DNA of 64,000 nt from Alkalicaulis satelles. Lineage in GTDB: Bacteria > Pseudomonadota > Alphaproteobacteria > Caulobacterales > Maricaulaceae. Under the pieces are notes generated by a model. It saw only the letters and a program-made list of their open reading frames with translations, made no database searches and was not told the origin of the DNA. Shown one piece after another: positions 38,786 through 49,931 of the stretch; within the stretch, counting starts at the first letter, position 1; every line of letters starts with the position of its first letter. Where the stretch lies: NCBI RefSeq assembly GCF_008630495.1, contig NZ_VWOJ01000005.1:161962-225961 (forward strand). Direction: 5' to 3'. Both the position numbers and the translations under genes were made by a program.

Positions 38786-39508
38786 ATGAAATATGCGGTA
38801 CTGATGGCGGGCGCATGCGCGCTGGCTTTGACGGCGTGCAATGGCGCGCCGGATTCCGATCCGGTTGAAGACGAGGCCGCAGGCCTCGCCGAGCAGGCCG
38901 AAGAGGCCATTGAAGGCGCTGATGAGGCGCTGGACGATGCGGTGTCTGATGTCGCCGATGCGGCTGACGATGCTGTCGATGAACTCACCGGGCCTGCTGG
39001 CCTGATCGAAGGGCTCAGCGCGCTTTGCGGCCAGTCCTTCGCCGGCTCCATCACCAGCCCGGACGATCCGCGCGATGAGGCCTTCGCCGGGCGCGATCTG
39101 GTGATGCATGTGCGCGAGTGCTTCGAGGACGAGGTGCGCGTGCCCTTCCATGTGGGCGATGACCATTCGCGCACCTGGCTGATCACCCGCCTGGACGATG
39201 GCCGGCTGCGCCTGAAGCATGATCATCGCAAGGAAGACGGCTCTGAAGACGTGCTGACCCAGTATGGCGGCGAGACTGTCATGCCCCCGGCCGGCGCGCG
39301 CGCCGACTTCGTGGTCGATACGTTCAGCCAGGAGCTGTTCGTGCGCGAAGGCATTCCCGAATCGGCCACCAATATCTGGATCATGGAACTGACCGAGACG
39401 GCCTTCTATTACCGGCTGACCCGTGAGAACCGCTTCTTCGAGGTCACGTTCGACCTGACCGAAGAGGTCGACACGCCGCCCACGCCTTGGGGCTGGGAAG
39501 ACGAATAA
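38786..39508 (+). CDS. Hypothetical lipoprotein
   Basis: The 240-residue protein has a lipoprotein signal, MKYAVLMAGACALALTACNG, with the lipobox cysteine at 18. It then has a strongly acidic, alanine-rich helical segment (about residues 25-70). The remaining folded domain includes GQSFAGSITSPDDPRDEAFA and LVMHVRECFEDEVRVPFHVG. I do not recognise the family. It follows def by 1 nt of spacing and ends before a strong terminator, so the two form a short operon. Confidence 0.75.
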   Translation: MKYAVLMAGACALALTACNGAPDSDPVEDEAAGLAEQAEEAIEGADEALDDAVSDVADAADDAVDELTGPAGLIEGLSALCGQSFAGSITSPDDPRDEAFAGRDLVMHVRECFEDEVRVPFHVGDDHSRTWLITRLDDGRLRLKHDHRKEDGSEDVLTQYGGETVMPPAGARADFVVDTFSQELFVREGIPESATNIWIMELTETAFYYRLTRENRFFEVTFDLTEEVDTPPTPWGWEDE

Positions 39509-39537
39509 GTCCTGACTGGACGCCGATTGAAGTGATG

Positions 39538-39562
39538 ACCCCCGGCGCATGGCGCCGGGGGT
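39538..39562. terminator. Bidirectional terminator between convergent lipoprotein genes
   Basis: ACCCCCGGCGC and GCGCCGGGGGT form an 11-bp perfect stem with a 3-nt loop (ATG), followed on the plus strand by TTTG. It lies between the def-lipoprotein operon and the convergent DUF3299 gene. Confidence 0.75.
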
Positions 39563-39570
39563 TTGTCATG

Positions 39571-40158
39571 TCAGCGCGGCCGTCCGCCGCGATAGGGCTC
39601 CACCGAGCGCACGGTCATGGAGGAGGGGATGGGCGCCCCGTTGGTGTCGGCCCCCCCGCTTTGCCTTGGGCCCCCCCCCCCCCCCGGATCCCACAGCGCG
39701 TTGAACCGGATCGGATCGATGGAGCGCAGATAGACGATCTGGTTGGGCGGCGGGGCGGGATAGTGGATGCAGGCCCCATGATAGGGCAGGAACAGGAATT
39801 CGCGTGCGGATCCGCGCTCCTCATATTCCAGCGGCAACAGATAGCCGGGCATGCGCACGATGAGCCCTTCGAGCTCCTCCACCACATTGAACGTGCCCGT
39901 CTGGCCGTCGACCAGGCCTTCCTGATTGAGGAAACGGCTCATCAAGGAGGGGTCGCGCCGTCCCTCATTGAGCGCCAGCATGGCTTCCAGTTCGTCATCG
40001 GGGATGAGATCCTGCCAGCTGAGCAGTTCAGCTGAAGCGGACGGGTCGACCGGAGTCAGGTCGGCCGCACGGGTCGAGGGCGGCCTTTCAGGCGCGTCCG
40101 AGCACCCGGCAAGCGCCAGGGCGCCAAGGCAGGCGGCGGCCAAAAGTGTGCGGATCAT
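39571..40158 (-). CDS. DUF3299 family lipoprotein with an abnormal glycine run
   Basis: From ATG 40158 the 195-residue product has a lipoprotein signal (MIRTLLAAACLGALALAGCS, lipobox cysteine 19). The DUF3299 core includes FLFLPYHGACIHYPAPPPNQ. After NALWDP the family normally continues with a short VW-type beta segment. Here it is replaced by five glycines from a run of 15 G, then an odd stretch, before SSMTVRSVEPY, which again resembles the family end. The frame is kept on both sides. Function is unknown, though metal transport has been suggested for relatives. The start could instead be an upstream ATG. Confidence 0.75.
   Translation of the reverse strand: MIRTLLAAACLGALALAGCSDAPERPPSTRAADLTPVDPSASAELLSWQDLIPDDELEAMLALNEGRRDPSLMSRFLNQEGLVDGQTGTFNVVEELEGLIVRMPGYLLPLEYEERGSAREFLFLPYHGACIHYPAPPPNQIVYLRSIDPIRFNALWDPGGGGGPRQSGGADTNGAPIPSSMTVRSVEPYRGGRPR
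39671..39685. repeat. Homopolymer run of 15 C inside the DUF3299 gene
   Basis: Fifteen consecutive C (G on the coding strand), with another run of seven C at 39651-39657. Such a tract is either a slippage site or a sequencing/assembly error. Confidence 0.9.
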
Positions 40159-40281
40159 GGACGGGCGCTCCATAGCGTCTTGCCAGATCATAAACGTCTC
40201 ATGCACCGCGTTTTAAGACCTCTCTGGCAGATATGGCGTCAGAAAACCGCACACAGAGGCGGTGCAGACAGGGTTGATGGC

Positions 40282-42129
40282 ATGGGCGAGCAAGCCGCAG
40301 GCGCGAGTGTGCGCCAGGACGATATTTCCCAACGTGTACGTGATGCGCGCCTGAGACTGATTGCGCGCAGCGGGCTGACGTCCGGACCAGTAAACGTGCT
40401 CAATGCTGCTGTGATGGCGGTGTTCCTGGCTGGCGGGGTCAGCCCTCTTGTGCTGGCCGCATGGCTGGCGGCTGTGGTGGTCGTATCCGGGCTGCGCCTG
40501 GCGGTGCTGATGCCGGCCCGCAAACCTGGCCAGGCGCTCAGCCGGCGGATGATGGGAGCCTTCCTGGCCCTGTCTTTTGTAATGGGCTCGCTGTGGGGCG
40601 TGACCCCCTGGATGGTGGGCGAGGGCGCCTCGGCCTTTGCGCTGACGGCGGCGATCGTGATGATTGGCGGCATGACGGCGGGCTCGGCCCTGACCTCTGC
40701 GGCGGCGCCCCAGGCGGTGCTCGCCTACAACGCTCCGGCCATGCTGATCAGCGCCAGCTATATGGCCTATCAGGGCGGGCTGTACGGATATCTCTTCGCA
40801 GGCTTGATGGTTCTGTTCCTGGTGGTGACCTGCAAGCTGGCGCGCGGCTTTTCGGCCACGCTGACCGATGCTGTGCGCTCCAATTTCGAACTGGAGGAGG
40901 TGCGCCGCCAGACCGAGGCTCAGGCCAGCGCCATGATGCGCCTGGCCGAGCACAATGATCTGGCCGCCCGCCGCGCCGAAGATCAGGCGCGCGCCAATGC
41001 TGCTGTGCTGGCCAATATGAGCCATGAGTTGCGCACGCCCCTCAATGGCGTGCTGGGCATGGCCCATCTTCTTGAGGAGGCGGGGCTTGAAGGCGAGCCC
41101 GCTCGCATGGCCAAGCGCGTGCGCGAATCCGGCCAGTCGCTGGCTTGCATGTTGTCGGATGTGGTGGATGTGGCGCGCATCGAGGCGGGCCGCCTTGAGC
41201 TCAATCTGGAAGACGTCACCGCGGCGGCGCTGGCGGAAAAGACCCGGCGCATGTTCGAGCCCCAGGCCGCACTCAAGGGGTTGCGTCTCGACGTGGAGCT
41301 GGAAGGCGAGAGCAGCCGCGCTTTGCGCGCCGATGAGGGCCGGGTTTTCCAGATGACCCGTATTTTCGTGGCTAACGCCATCCGCTTCACCGAAGAGGGC
41401 TCCATCAAGGTCACCCTGCGCACACAGCTGGACAATGCCGGTGCGGCGCGCCTGCATGTCATCGTGCGGGACACCGGTTCGGGCGTGCCTGAAAGCGCAC
41501 GCCCGCGCTTGTTCGACAGCCTGACCCAGGATGTCGTGGATCCGTCCATCCGTGAACATGGCACCGGGCTTGGCCTCCATCTGACCAAGCGCCTGGCGGG
41601 CCTGATGCAGGGCCGGGTGGGCTATGAGCCCGGTCCGGCGGATGAGGGCTCTGTGTTCTGGTTCGACATCACCTTGCCGGTCTCGGTCAAGGCGGACCGA
41701 TATGCGGATGGCGAGACGCTCAGCCTGACCCTGCGCCGTCTGCGCATGCTGGTGGCGGAAAGCGACCCGGCCCGCCGCTCGGTGCTGCTGGGCTATCTCA
41801 AATCCTTCAACTGCGCGGTGACCTGTGTAGGCTCCAGCCCGGAACTGGTCTCGGCTTTGGGGGCGGCGGCCTATGATGCGGTCGTGGTGGGCCTCGCCAT
41901 TGAGGATTGCGAACCCGAAGAGGCTGCGGATGATGTGCGCTCATTGCCGTCCACCGCGTCCATGACGCCGGTGGTGCGCCTGGTGCATGATCTTGACGAG
42001 CCGGTGCGCCAGATAGCCAATGAGACCCAGGTGCGCGCGCCTGTCTCGGCCGATCACCTGAAGTCCGCACTGGAGCAGGCGCTGGCCGGCGACGTGGCCG
42101 CCGCCGCCTCGCTGCGCCGCATAGCCTGA
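40282..42129 (+). CDS. Membrane hybrid histidine kinase with a degenerate receiver domain
   Basis: Starting at ATG 40282 the product has about 615 residues. Residues 35-190 hold about five or six membrane segments as a sensor. A short coiled linker leads to the HisKA motif NMSHELRTPLNGVLGMAHLL with H248. The ATPase domain has FVANAIRFTEEGS (N box), DTGSGVPE (G1) and GTGLGLHLTKRL (G2). The final 130 residues are receiver-like (LRMLVAESDPARRSVLLGYL). However, the strand that should end in the phosphorylated aspartate reads AAYDAVVVGLAIED, so the acceptor is missing. The receiver is probably a docking or regulatory fold. No response regulator is linked. Earlier in-frame ATGs at 40180 and 40204 leave the exact start open. 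Confidence 0.88.
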   Translation: MGEQAAGASVRQDDISQRVRDARLRLIARSGLTSGPVNVLNAAVMAVFLAGGVSPLVLAAWLAAVVVVSGLRLAVLMPARKPGQALSRRMMGAFLALSFVMGSLWGVTPWMVGEGASAFALTAAIVMIGGMTAGSALTSAAAPQAVLAYNAPAMLISASYMAYQGGLYGYLFAGLMVLFLVVTCKLARGFSATLTDAVRSNFELEEVRRQTEAQASAMMRLAEHNDLAARRAEDQARANAAVLANMSHELRTPLNGVLGMAHLLEEAGLEGEPARMAKRVRESGQSLACMLSDVVDVARIEAGRLELNLEDVTAAALAEKTRRMFEPQAALKGLRLDVELEGESSRALRADEGRVFQMTRIFVANAIRFTEEGSIKVTLRTQLDNAGAARLHVIVRDTGSGVPESARPRLFDSLTQDVVDPSIREHGTGLGLHLTKRLAGLMQGRVGYEPGPADEGSVFWFDITLPVSVKADRYADGETLSLTLRRLRMLVAESDPARRSVLLGYLKSFNCAVTCVGSSPELVSALGAAAYDAVVVGLAIEDCEPEEAADDVRSLPSTASMTPVVRLVHDLDEPVRQIANETQVRAPVSADHLKSALEQALAGDVAAAASLRRIA

Positions 42130-42144
42130 TCCAGATAGCTGTGA

Positions 42145-42486
42145 TCAGCCCGGCCGCGCGCCTGCTTCGCCGCGCACCCAGGCCAGAAATCCGTCCGAGC
42201 TGCCTTCCGGGCTGACGGCTAGGTCGATAATGCACGGTTCGTCATACGGGTGCAGGCGCGCGATCCGGTCGCTGAGCGCTGACGCCTTCCCCGCAGATGT
42301 CTTGAACAGGGCGATGATTTCGCGTTCGCTGCGCATTTCGCCTTCCCAGCGGAACAGCGAGCGACTCTCGCCGAGTATGTTCACACAGGCGCACAAGCCC
42401 TCGGCCAGCACCGCCTCGGCAGCGGTTTCGGCGCTCTGAGCGTCCGGCCAGGTGGTGTAGAGCAGGCCCATCGCACTGGCGGTCAT
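42145..42486 (-). CDS. cutA: Divalent cation tolerance protein CutA
   Basis: The 113-residue product contains the family motifs LLYTTWPD, CACVNILGESRSLFRWEGEM, ALFKTSAG and HPYDEPCIIDL. CutA1 proteins are trimers linked to copper tolerance. The start is ATG 42486, and an upstream ATG adds a short non-conserved tail. It is transcribed toward the kinase gene and ends 15 nt from its stop. Confidence 0.93.
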   Translation of the reverse strand: MTASAMGLLYTTWPDAQSAETAAEAVLAEGLCACVNILGESRSLFRWEGEMRSEREIIALFKTSAGKASALSDRIARLHPYDEPCIIDLAVSPEGSSDGFLAWVRGEAGARPG

Positions 42487-42548
42487 GACGCATCTCCTTG
42501 CAGACATCGTTCAGCAACCGGATATACACGGGCGCGATGGAGTATGCG

Positions 42549-43259
42549 ATGGATCATGATGCGCGCGCCCTGGTGCTGTTGTCGGGCGGACAGGATTCGG
42601 CCACCTGCTTGGCCTGGGCGCTGGCGCGGTATGGCCATGTGGAGACCATTGGCTTCACATACGGCCAGCGCCACGGCGTGGAAATGGAAGCGCGCATGGC
42701 GGTGCGCGAGGCGATAGCGACGCATTTTCCTCGGTGGGCGCCGCGACTGGGTCCTGACATCGTGGTGGATATCACCGGCTATGGCGCTCTGGCCGAAAGC
42801 GCGCTGACGCGCGACATGGCCTTCGAGATGGATGCGCGCGGCCTGCCCAATACCTTCGTGCCGGGACGCAACCTGGTGTTCCTGACCCTGGCCGCCGCCC
42901 ATGGCTGGCGCCGGGGCCTGCCAGTGCTGGTCACCGGCGTGTGCCAGACGGACTATTCAGGCTATCCCGATTGCCGGCAGGACACTATCGACGCTCAGGC
43001 GCGCGCCCTGTCGCTGGGTCTGGACAGCCCCGTCACCATCGACACCCCGCTCATGCATCTGACCAAGGGCGAGACCTGGGCGCTGGCCCATGAGCTGGGC
43101 GGGGACGCGCTGGTCGATCTGACCGTGGAGCATAGCCACACCTGCTATCGCGGCGATCGTGAGACGCGTCACGACTGGGGCTATGGCTGCGGTGACTGTC
43201 CGGCCTGCGGGCTGCGTGCGGGCGGCTGGGCGGCATGGCGGGGGCCGGGCGCGACATGA
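42549..43259 (+). CDS. queC: 7-cyano-7-deazaguanine synthase
   Basis: QueC converts 7-carboxy-7-deazaguanine to preQ0 using ATP, toward queuosine in tRNA. The 236-residue product has the ATP loop [33 protein letters not shown] and a zinc site formed by HTC in the [10 protein letters not shown] segment plus [14 protein letters not shown] 42549 is preferred because GGAG lies 7 nt upstream. The gene overlaps queE by 4 nt (ATGA). Confidence 0.95.
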   Translation: MDHDARALVLLSGGQDSATCLAWALARYGHVETIGFTYGQRHGVEMEARMAVREAIATHFPRWAPRLGPDIVVDITGYGALAESALTRDMAFEMDARGLPNTFVPGRNLVFLTLAAAHGWRRGLPVLVTGVCQTDYSGYPDCRQDTIDAQARALSLGLDSPVTIDTPLMHLTKGETWALAHELGGDALVDLTVEHSHTCYRGDRETRHDWGYGCGDCPACGLRAGGWAAWRGPGAT

Positions 43260-43885
43260 CCTATTCGGTCAAGGAGATGTTCCTCACCGTGCAGGGCGAG
43301 GGCGGCCAGGCCGGGCGCCCGGCGGTGTTCCTGCGCTTCGCCGGCTGCAATCTGTGGAGCGGGCTGGAGCGTGACCGCATGAGCGCCGTATGCCGCTTCT
43401 GCGATACCGATTTTGTTGGAACCGACGGCCCTGGCGGGGGCAAGTTCGCGACCCCCGAAGCGCTCGCAGGCGCCGTCCGCAAGCTGTGGCCGGACGGGGG
43501 TGAGCCTTATGTGGTGTGCACGGGCGGCGAGCCGCTCCTGCAGCTGGATGAGGCGCTGATCAGCGCCCTGCACAAGGCCGGCTTCGAAATCGCGGTGGAG
43601 ACCAATGGCACGATCAAAGCCCCCGCGGGCATTGACTGGATCTGCGTCAGTCCCAAATCCACCGCGCCTTTGCGCCAGACCTCGGGCCACGAGCTCAAGC
43701 TGGTCTACCCCCAGGCTGACGCCCCGCCTGAGCGCTTCGCTCATCTTGATTTTGAACAGTTCCGCCTGCAGCCCATGGATGGCCCGGACCAGATGGCCAA
43801 CGCGCAAGCCGCCTATGAATACTGCCTCAAACATCCCCAATGGCGCCTCAGCTTGCAGACCCACAAATGGATCGGCGCCCCGTAG
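43256..43885 (+). CDS. queE: 7-carboxy-7-deazaguanine synthase (radical SAM)
   Basis: QueE rearranges carboxytetrahydropterin to 7-carboxy-7-deazaguanine. The 209-residue product starts [16 protein letters not shown] and has the cluster-binding cysteines in [20 protein letters not shown]. The longer first gap (C-x14-C-x2-C) is known for part of the QueE family. The [11 protein letters not shown] segment matches the SAM-binding GGEP motif. It is coupled to queC. The pathway's queD is not in the window. Confidence 0.94.
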   Translation: MTYSVKEMFLTVQGEGGQAGRPAVFLRFAGCNLWSGLERDRMSAVCRFCDTDFVGTDGPGGGKFATPEALAGAVRKLWPDGGEPYVVCTGGEPLLQLDEALISALHKAGFEIAVETNGTIKAPAGIDWICVSPKSTAPLRQTSGHELKLVYPQADAPPERFAHLDFEQFRLQPMDGPDQMANAQAAYEYCLKHPQWRLSLQTHKWIGAP

Positions 43886-43927
43886 CGTGCTTCGCACCGG
43901 TATGCTGCAGCTGTCCGGGCCAGGTGT

Positions 43928-43956
43928 CTTGAAGGGGCGGGTGCGGGGCTCCACTT
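43928..43956 (+). promoter_or_regulatory. Candidate heat-shock (RpoH-type) promoter of lon
   Basis: CTTG at 43928-43931, then 17 nt, then CTCCACTT at 43949-43956. This loosely fits the alphaproteobacterial RpoH pattern (CTTG, 17-18 nt, CYTATnT). It lies about 90 nt before lon, a classic heat-shock gene. The -10 part is a weak match. Confidence 0.3.
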
Positions 43957-44046
43957 GTTTGATCAGCCAAAGCGGGCGACCCTGCCTGCCTGACACATGA
44001 CAGAGCGCCAGCGCCTTGTGTGCGCCCGGCGTGGAGACCTGAACGG

Positions 44047-46446
<2,400 letters not shown>

Positions 46447-46452
46447 TCTTGC

Positions 46453-46500
46453 GGCGGCCCCGCTATCCCTCCCATCTGAGGTGGGGGCAGCGGGGCTGCC
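46453..46500 (+). terminator. Hairpin between lon and the convergent dipeptidase gene
   Basis: GCCCCGCT (46457-46464) pairs with AGCGGGGC (46489-46496), extended by GGC/GCC outside and a partial inner stem. It sits in the 91-nt gap between convergent genes and has no clear T-run. Confidence 0.5.
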
Positions 46501-46537
46501 ATCATGTCCTTGTCTTCAAAGAGAGGCAGGGCGGCGC

Positions 46538-47758
46538 TTACTGCGCCGCCGCTTCGGCCGCGCGCAGGATGCGCAGGACATTGCCGCCCCACAGGGCGCG
46601 AATCTCGTCCTCGCTATAGCCGCGGCGCAGGAGCTCCCAGGTGACGTTGAGGGTTTCGGAGGCGTCGTCCCAGCCCTCGACCCCGCCGCCGCCATCGAAA
46701 TCGGACGAGATGCCCACATGCTCGATGCCGATGCGCGCCACGGCGTAGTCGATATGGTCGGCGAACTGGGCGAGCGTGACGTCGTCATAACGCGCCCGCA
46801 AGCCCGCCACGCCGTCCTGGTAAGCGATCAGATCGGCCTGTGAGGCGCCCGCCCAGCCTTCTGACAGATAGCGCTCGCGCAGGGCGGTGATGCCTTCGAG
46901 GATGCGCGGGTCCACATCGGCCACATAGGAGCGGAAGGCGACCATCTGGGCGACGCCGCCATTATCGCGGATCGCGTCCAGCTGCTCGTCATCGAGATTG
47001 CGCGCATTCTCGTAATAGCCGGAGGCGCCCGAATGGGAGGCGATAATGGGCGCGCGCGACAGGGCGACGGCCTCCATCATGGAGCGCTTGCCCACGTGGG
47101 ACACGTCCACAAGGATGCCGTGATCATTGAGCGCGGGGATCAGGGCGCGGCCGAGCTCTGACAGGCCCGGATCCTCGTCTGAATCCCCCAGCCGCTCGAG
47201 CGGGTTGGAGCTGCCGGCGAACTGGTTATGGCCGAAATGGGTCAGGCCCACATAGCGCACGCCGCGTTCCGCCCACAGGGGCAGATCATCCAGCGACGGG
47301 CCCAGAAGATAGCCGTTCTCGATGCCGATGAGCGCCACCAGCCGGCCTTCGGCATGGATGGCCTCCACCTCGTCGGCCGTGCGCGCCAGGGCGATCTGAT
47401 CGGGATAGGCCCGCGTCATGCGCATGATGGCCTGATAGGTGTTTTCAGCCGTCGCGCGCGCGCTGGCGTAGCCGTCATCATCCAGCGGCCCCTGGCCGGC
47501 ATAGACAATCAGGAAGGCCGCATCGAGCCCGCCCGCGCGCATCTTGGGCAGGTCATTCTGCAGCCGGGTGAAGCCGCCCGGATCGATGGCGTGAGTGGCG
47601 TAGCCGCGCGGGATGTCGATATGGGTGTCCAGGGTGAGCACGCGCGCGTGGACGGCGCGCGCCTCGGCCTCGGAAACCTCGCGGGCCTGCCGGTCTGCGG
47701 CGGCTGCGCCCGCCATCAGGGCGAAGGCGGCGAGGGCGGCGAGACAGGTGCGGATCAT
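46538..47758 (-). CDS. Secreted membrane dipeptidase family enzyme (peptidase M19)
   Basis: The 406-residue product starts at ATG 47758 behind AGGAG, with a signal peptide (CLAALAAFALMAGAAAA). The mature protein has the metal-binding motif LTLDTHIDIP, the bridging glutamate region ALIGIENGYLLG, then LTHFGHNQFAGS, LVDVSHVGKRSM and PIIASHSGASG, and near the end IGISSDFDGGGG. These are the zinc ligands and active-site segments of renal dipeptidase-like enzymes. Natural substrates are probably dipeptides, including D-amino acid ones. A genuine outer or inner membrane anchor is not seen. Confidence 0.92.
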   Translation of the reverse strand: MIRTCLAALAAFALMAGAAAADRQAREVSEAEARAVHARVLTLDTHIDIPRGYATHAIDPGGFTRLQNDLPKMRAGGLDAAFLIVYAGQGPLDDDGYASARATAENTYQAIMRMTRAYPDQIALARTADEVEAIHAEGRLVALIGIENGYLLGPSLDDLPLWAERGVRYVGLTHFGHNQFAGSSNPLERLGDSDEDPGLSELGRALIPALNDHGILVDVSHVGKRSMMEAVALSRAPIIASHSGASGYYENARNLDDEQLDAIRDNGGVAQMVAFRSYVADVDPRILEGITALRERYLSEGWAGASQADLIAYQDGVAGLRARYDDVTLAQFADHIDYAVARIGIEHVGISSDFDGGGGVEGWDDASETLNVTWELLRRGYSEDEIRALWGGNVLRILRAAEAAAQ

Positions 47759-47830
47759 GGCAGGACTCCTGGGGGCTGATGACGGGCAGGGGGCAAGGCT
47801 AGAGGCGGGGCGGGGGCGGATCAATACGCA

Positions 47831-48170
47831 GGGGGGCTACTTCTCCCTTCCCTGGGTGGAAAGGGTGGGCCGGAGCTTTGCTCCGGTCCGGGTGGGGTGG
47901 GGCGGCAGGCGCGACATGATCTCCCGCACCCCCTCACCTTTATCCTCTCCCCCATGGCCATGGGGGAGAGGGGGCGTCCACGCCGCGCTTGATCCTTTGA
48001 GCCAGGCGCCAGGCATTTTCCGAAAACACGCAGCATCAAAGCCTCCTCTCCCCTCCCTGAGGGGAGAGGTAAGGTGAGGGGTGCGGCGCTCAGCTTTCCG
48101 AACGTCAGCGCCTTCACCCCCTTTCGTCCCTCACTGCGTTCGGGACACCTCCCCCATCGAGGGGGAGGGA
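47831..48170. repeat. Cluster of related G/C-rich palindromes (REP-like)
   Basis: The 643-nt gap before tRNA-Trp holds at least four hairpins. CCGGAGC/GCTCCGG is at 47870-47886. A perfect 28-nt palindrome at 47944-47971 has half CCTCTCCCCCATGG. CCTCTCCCCTC/GAGGGGAGAGG is at 48045-48069. CCTCCCCC/GGGGGAGG is at 48148-48168. Three share the CCTC(T)CCCC core, so they look like copies of one mobile intergenic repeat. No coding potential is visible between them. Confidence 0.75.
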
Positions 48171-48301
48171 AGGGTATGGCGCTGATTGTCCCTCATCTGG
48201 ATGGGGAGGCCAGACCGCGCGCTTGAGCCGGTCTCACCGCTTTCCCATATGGGTGGATGCAGACGATCCGCGCGGAGTGAAGAATTTTTGCAGCGCCCTG
48301 T

Positions 48302-48329
48302 TTGCATCGCGCGCCGGGCGATGTACAAG
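48302..48329 (+). promoter_or_regulatory. Candidate promoter of tRNA-Trp and secE-nusG
   Basis: TTGCAT at 48302-48307 and TACAAG at 48324-48329 are 16 nt apart and lie about 70 nt before the tRNA. An overlapping TTGCAG at 48288 is also possible. The match is by eye. Confidence 0.3.
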
Positions 48330-48401
48330 CACCGGCTCTGGCAAGGCGGGCGGCGACGTTCCGCCTGTCGGCTTGTGTGCGGCGCAACGGTGCAGCTCAA
48401 C

Positions 48402-48477
48402 AGGGGTGTAGCTCAGCTGGTAGAGCGGCGGTCTCCAAAACCGCAGGTCGGGGGTTCGAGCCCCTCCGCCCCTGCCA
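48402..48477 (+). tRNA. tRNA-Trp (CCA anticodon)
   Basis: A 76-nt tRNA starting AGGGGTGTAGCTCAG, with anticodon loop CTCCAAA (CCA), T-arm GTTCGAGCC, paired acceptor and encoded CCA. Its place just before secE is the common arrangement in alphaproteobacteria. Confidence 0.96.
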
Positions 48478-48533
48478 GGCGCTCCAGCCCTGAGCGCCTG
48501 GCGCCGGTGAATTGAGAAAGATGACTTGACGCG

Positions 48534-48824
48534 ATGGCGCGAGAGACGAAAAACCGCCCGCCGGCGAAACCGGCCGCCAGCGGCCGAAGCGGGTCTTCGG
48601 ACAACGCAGCCTCTGCGCCTGCCCGCAAGAAACCGTTCAACCCGCTGCGCTTTTTCTCCGAAGTGCGCCAGGAAGGCCGCAAGGTCACCTGGACGGGCCG
48701 GCGTGAGACCCTGATCTCCACCATCATGGTGGTGATCATGTCGATCATCGCCATGATCTTCTTCTTTGCCGTGGACACCGTGCTGGGCTGGATCGTCAAC
48801 GCGCTTCTGAGTCTGGGAGGCTGA
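48534..48824 (+). CDS. secE: Preprotein translocase subunit SecE
   Basis: The 96-residue protein has a basic, disordered first half. Then come the conserved amphipathic stretch FFSEVRQEGRKVTWTGRRET and a single membrane segment (MVVIMSIIAMIFFFAVDTVL), which stabilises SecY. It is a little longer than most single-span SecE proteins because of the alanine/proline-rich N-terminus. nusG follows after 7 nt. Confidence 0.95.
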   Translation: MARETKNRPPAKPAASGRSGSSDNAASAPARKKPFNPLRFFSEVRQEGRKVTWTGRRETLISTIMVVIMSIIAMIFFFAVDTVLGWIVNALLSLGG

Positions 48825-48831
48825 CGCCGCC

Positions 48832-49365
48832 ATGTCCGCCAAGTGGTATATCGTCAACGCCTTTTCCAACTTCGAGAAGAAGGTGGCCGAGGCCATCCGC
48901 TCCGAAGCCGTGCTGAAGGGGCTGGAGGACAAGTTCGAGGAAGTCCTCGTGCCGACCGAAGAGGTCACCGAGGTGCGCCGCGGCCGCAAGGTGAACGCCG
49001 AGCGCAAATATTTCCCCGGCTATGTTCTGGTGAAGATGGACATGACCGACGAGGCCTATCACCTCGTCAAGAACACCCCGCGCGTGACCGGCTTCCTGGG
49101 CTCGGGCAAGCGCCCGCTGCCGGTGCCGGAAAGCGAAATCCGCCGCATCATGGGCCAGATGGAGGACGACGCGGAGCGTCCGCGCTCCACCATCAGCTAT
49201 GAGATCGGCGAGAGCGTGCGCGTGACGGATGGCTCCTTCATGGGCTTTGTCGGCGTGGTCGAGGATGTCGACGACGGCAAGGAGACCTTGAAGGTCGCGA
49301 TCAATATTTTCGGCCGGGCCACCCCGGTCGAGCTGGAGTTCAGCCAGGTCGAAAAATCGACCTGA
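48832..49365 (+). CDS. nusG: Transcription termination/antitermination factor NusG
   Basis: The 177-residue product has the NGN domain that binds RNA polymerase (KWYIVNAFSNFEKKVAEAIR, KYFPGYVLVKMDM, NTPRVTGFLGSG). The C-terminal KOW domain is VRVTDGSFMGFVGVVEDVDD. It links RNA polymerase with Rho or ribosomal S10. The length is standard. Confidence 0.97.
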   Translation: MSAKWYIVNAFSNFEKKVAEAIRSEAVLKGLEDKFEEVLVPTEEVTEVRRGRKVNAERKYFPGYVLVKMDMTDEAYHLVKNTPRVTGFLGSGKRPLPVPESEIRRIMGQMEDDAERPRSTISYEIGESVRVTDGSFMGFVGVVEDVDDGKETLKVAINIFGRATPVELEFSQVEKST

Positions 49366-49494
49366 CTGGCGTGAGGGTGCGGGAGGTTCCGGCGCAAGAC
49401 CATGCCGGGGCCGTGACCGCGCCACCCTTGCGGGGGTCCGCCCCCGCGCAAAGCAAGGGCGTGGAACGGTTCCGCGTCTTATGGAGGAAGGGCC

Positions 49495-49926
49495 ATGGCG
49501 AAAAAGATTACAGGTTATATCAACCTGCAAGTTCCCGCCGGCGCAGCCAACCCCTCGCCGCCCATCGGGCCGGCGCTGGGTCAGCGCGGCGTGAACATCA
49601 TGGAATTCTGCAAGGCGTTCAACGCCAAGACGCAAGAGATGGAAAAAGGGATTCCGATCCCCACCACCATCACCGTCTATCAGGACAAGTCGTTCACCTT
49701 CATCACCAAGACCCCGCCGGCGAGCTTCTTCCTGAAGAAGGCCGCCAAGGTGCAAAAGGGGTCTGGCGAGGCGGGCAAGGCTGCGCCCATCGCCTCGGTG
49801 ACCCGCGCCCAGTGCCGCGAGATCGCCGAAACCAAGATGGCTGACCTGAACGCAAACGACCTGGACGCCGCCACCCGCATCATCGAGGGTTCAGCGCGCT
49901 CCATGGGTCTGGAAGTGGTGGAGTAG
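49495..49926 (+). CDS. rplK: Ribosomal protein L11
   Basis: The 143-residue product starts [20 protein letters not shown] and contains [20 protein letters not shown] and the end [11 protein letters not shown] typical of L11, which binds 23S rRNA at the GTPase centre. It follows GGAGGAAGGG and precedes rplA by 5 nt. Confidence 0.97.
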   Translation: MAKKITGYINLQVPAGAANPSPPIGPALGQRGVNIMEFCKAFNAKTQEMEKGIPIPTTITVYQDKSFTFITKTPPASFFLKKAAKVQKGSGEAGKAAPIASVTRAQCREIAETKMADLNANDLDAATRIIEGSARSMGLEVVE

Positions 49927-49931
49927 GCGTC

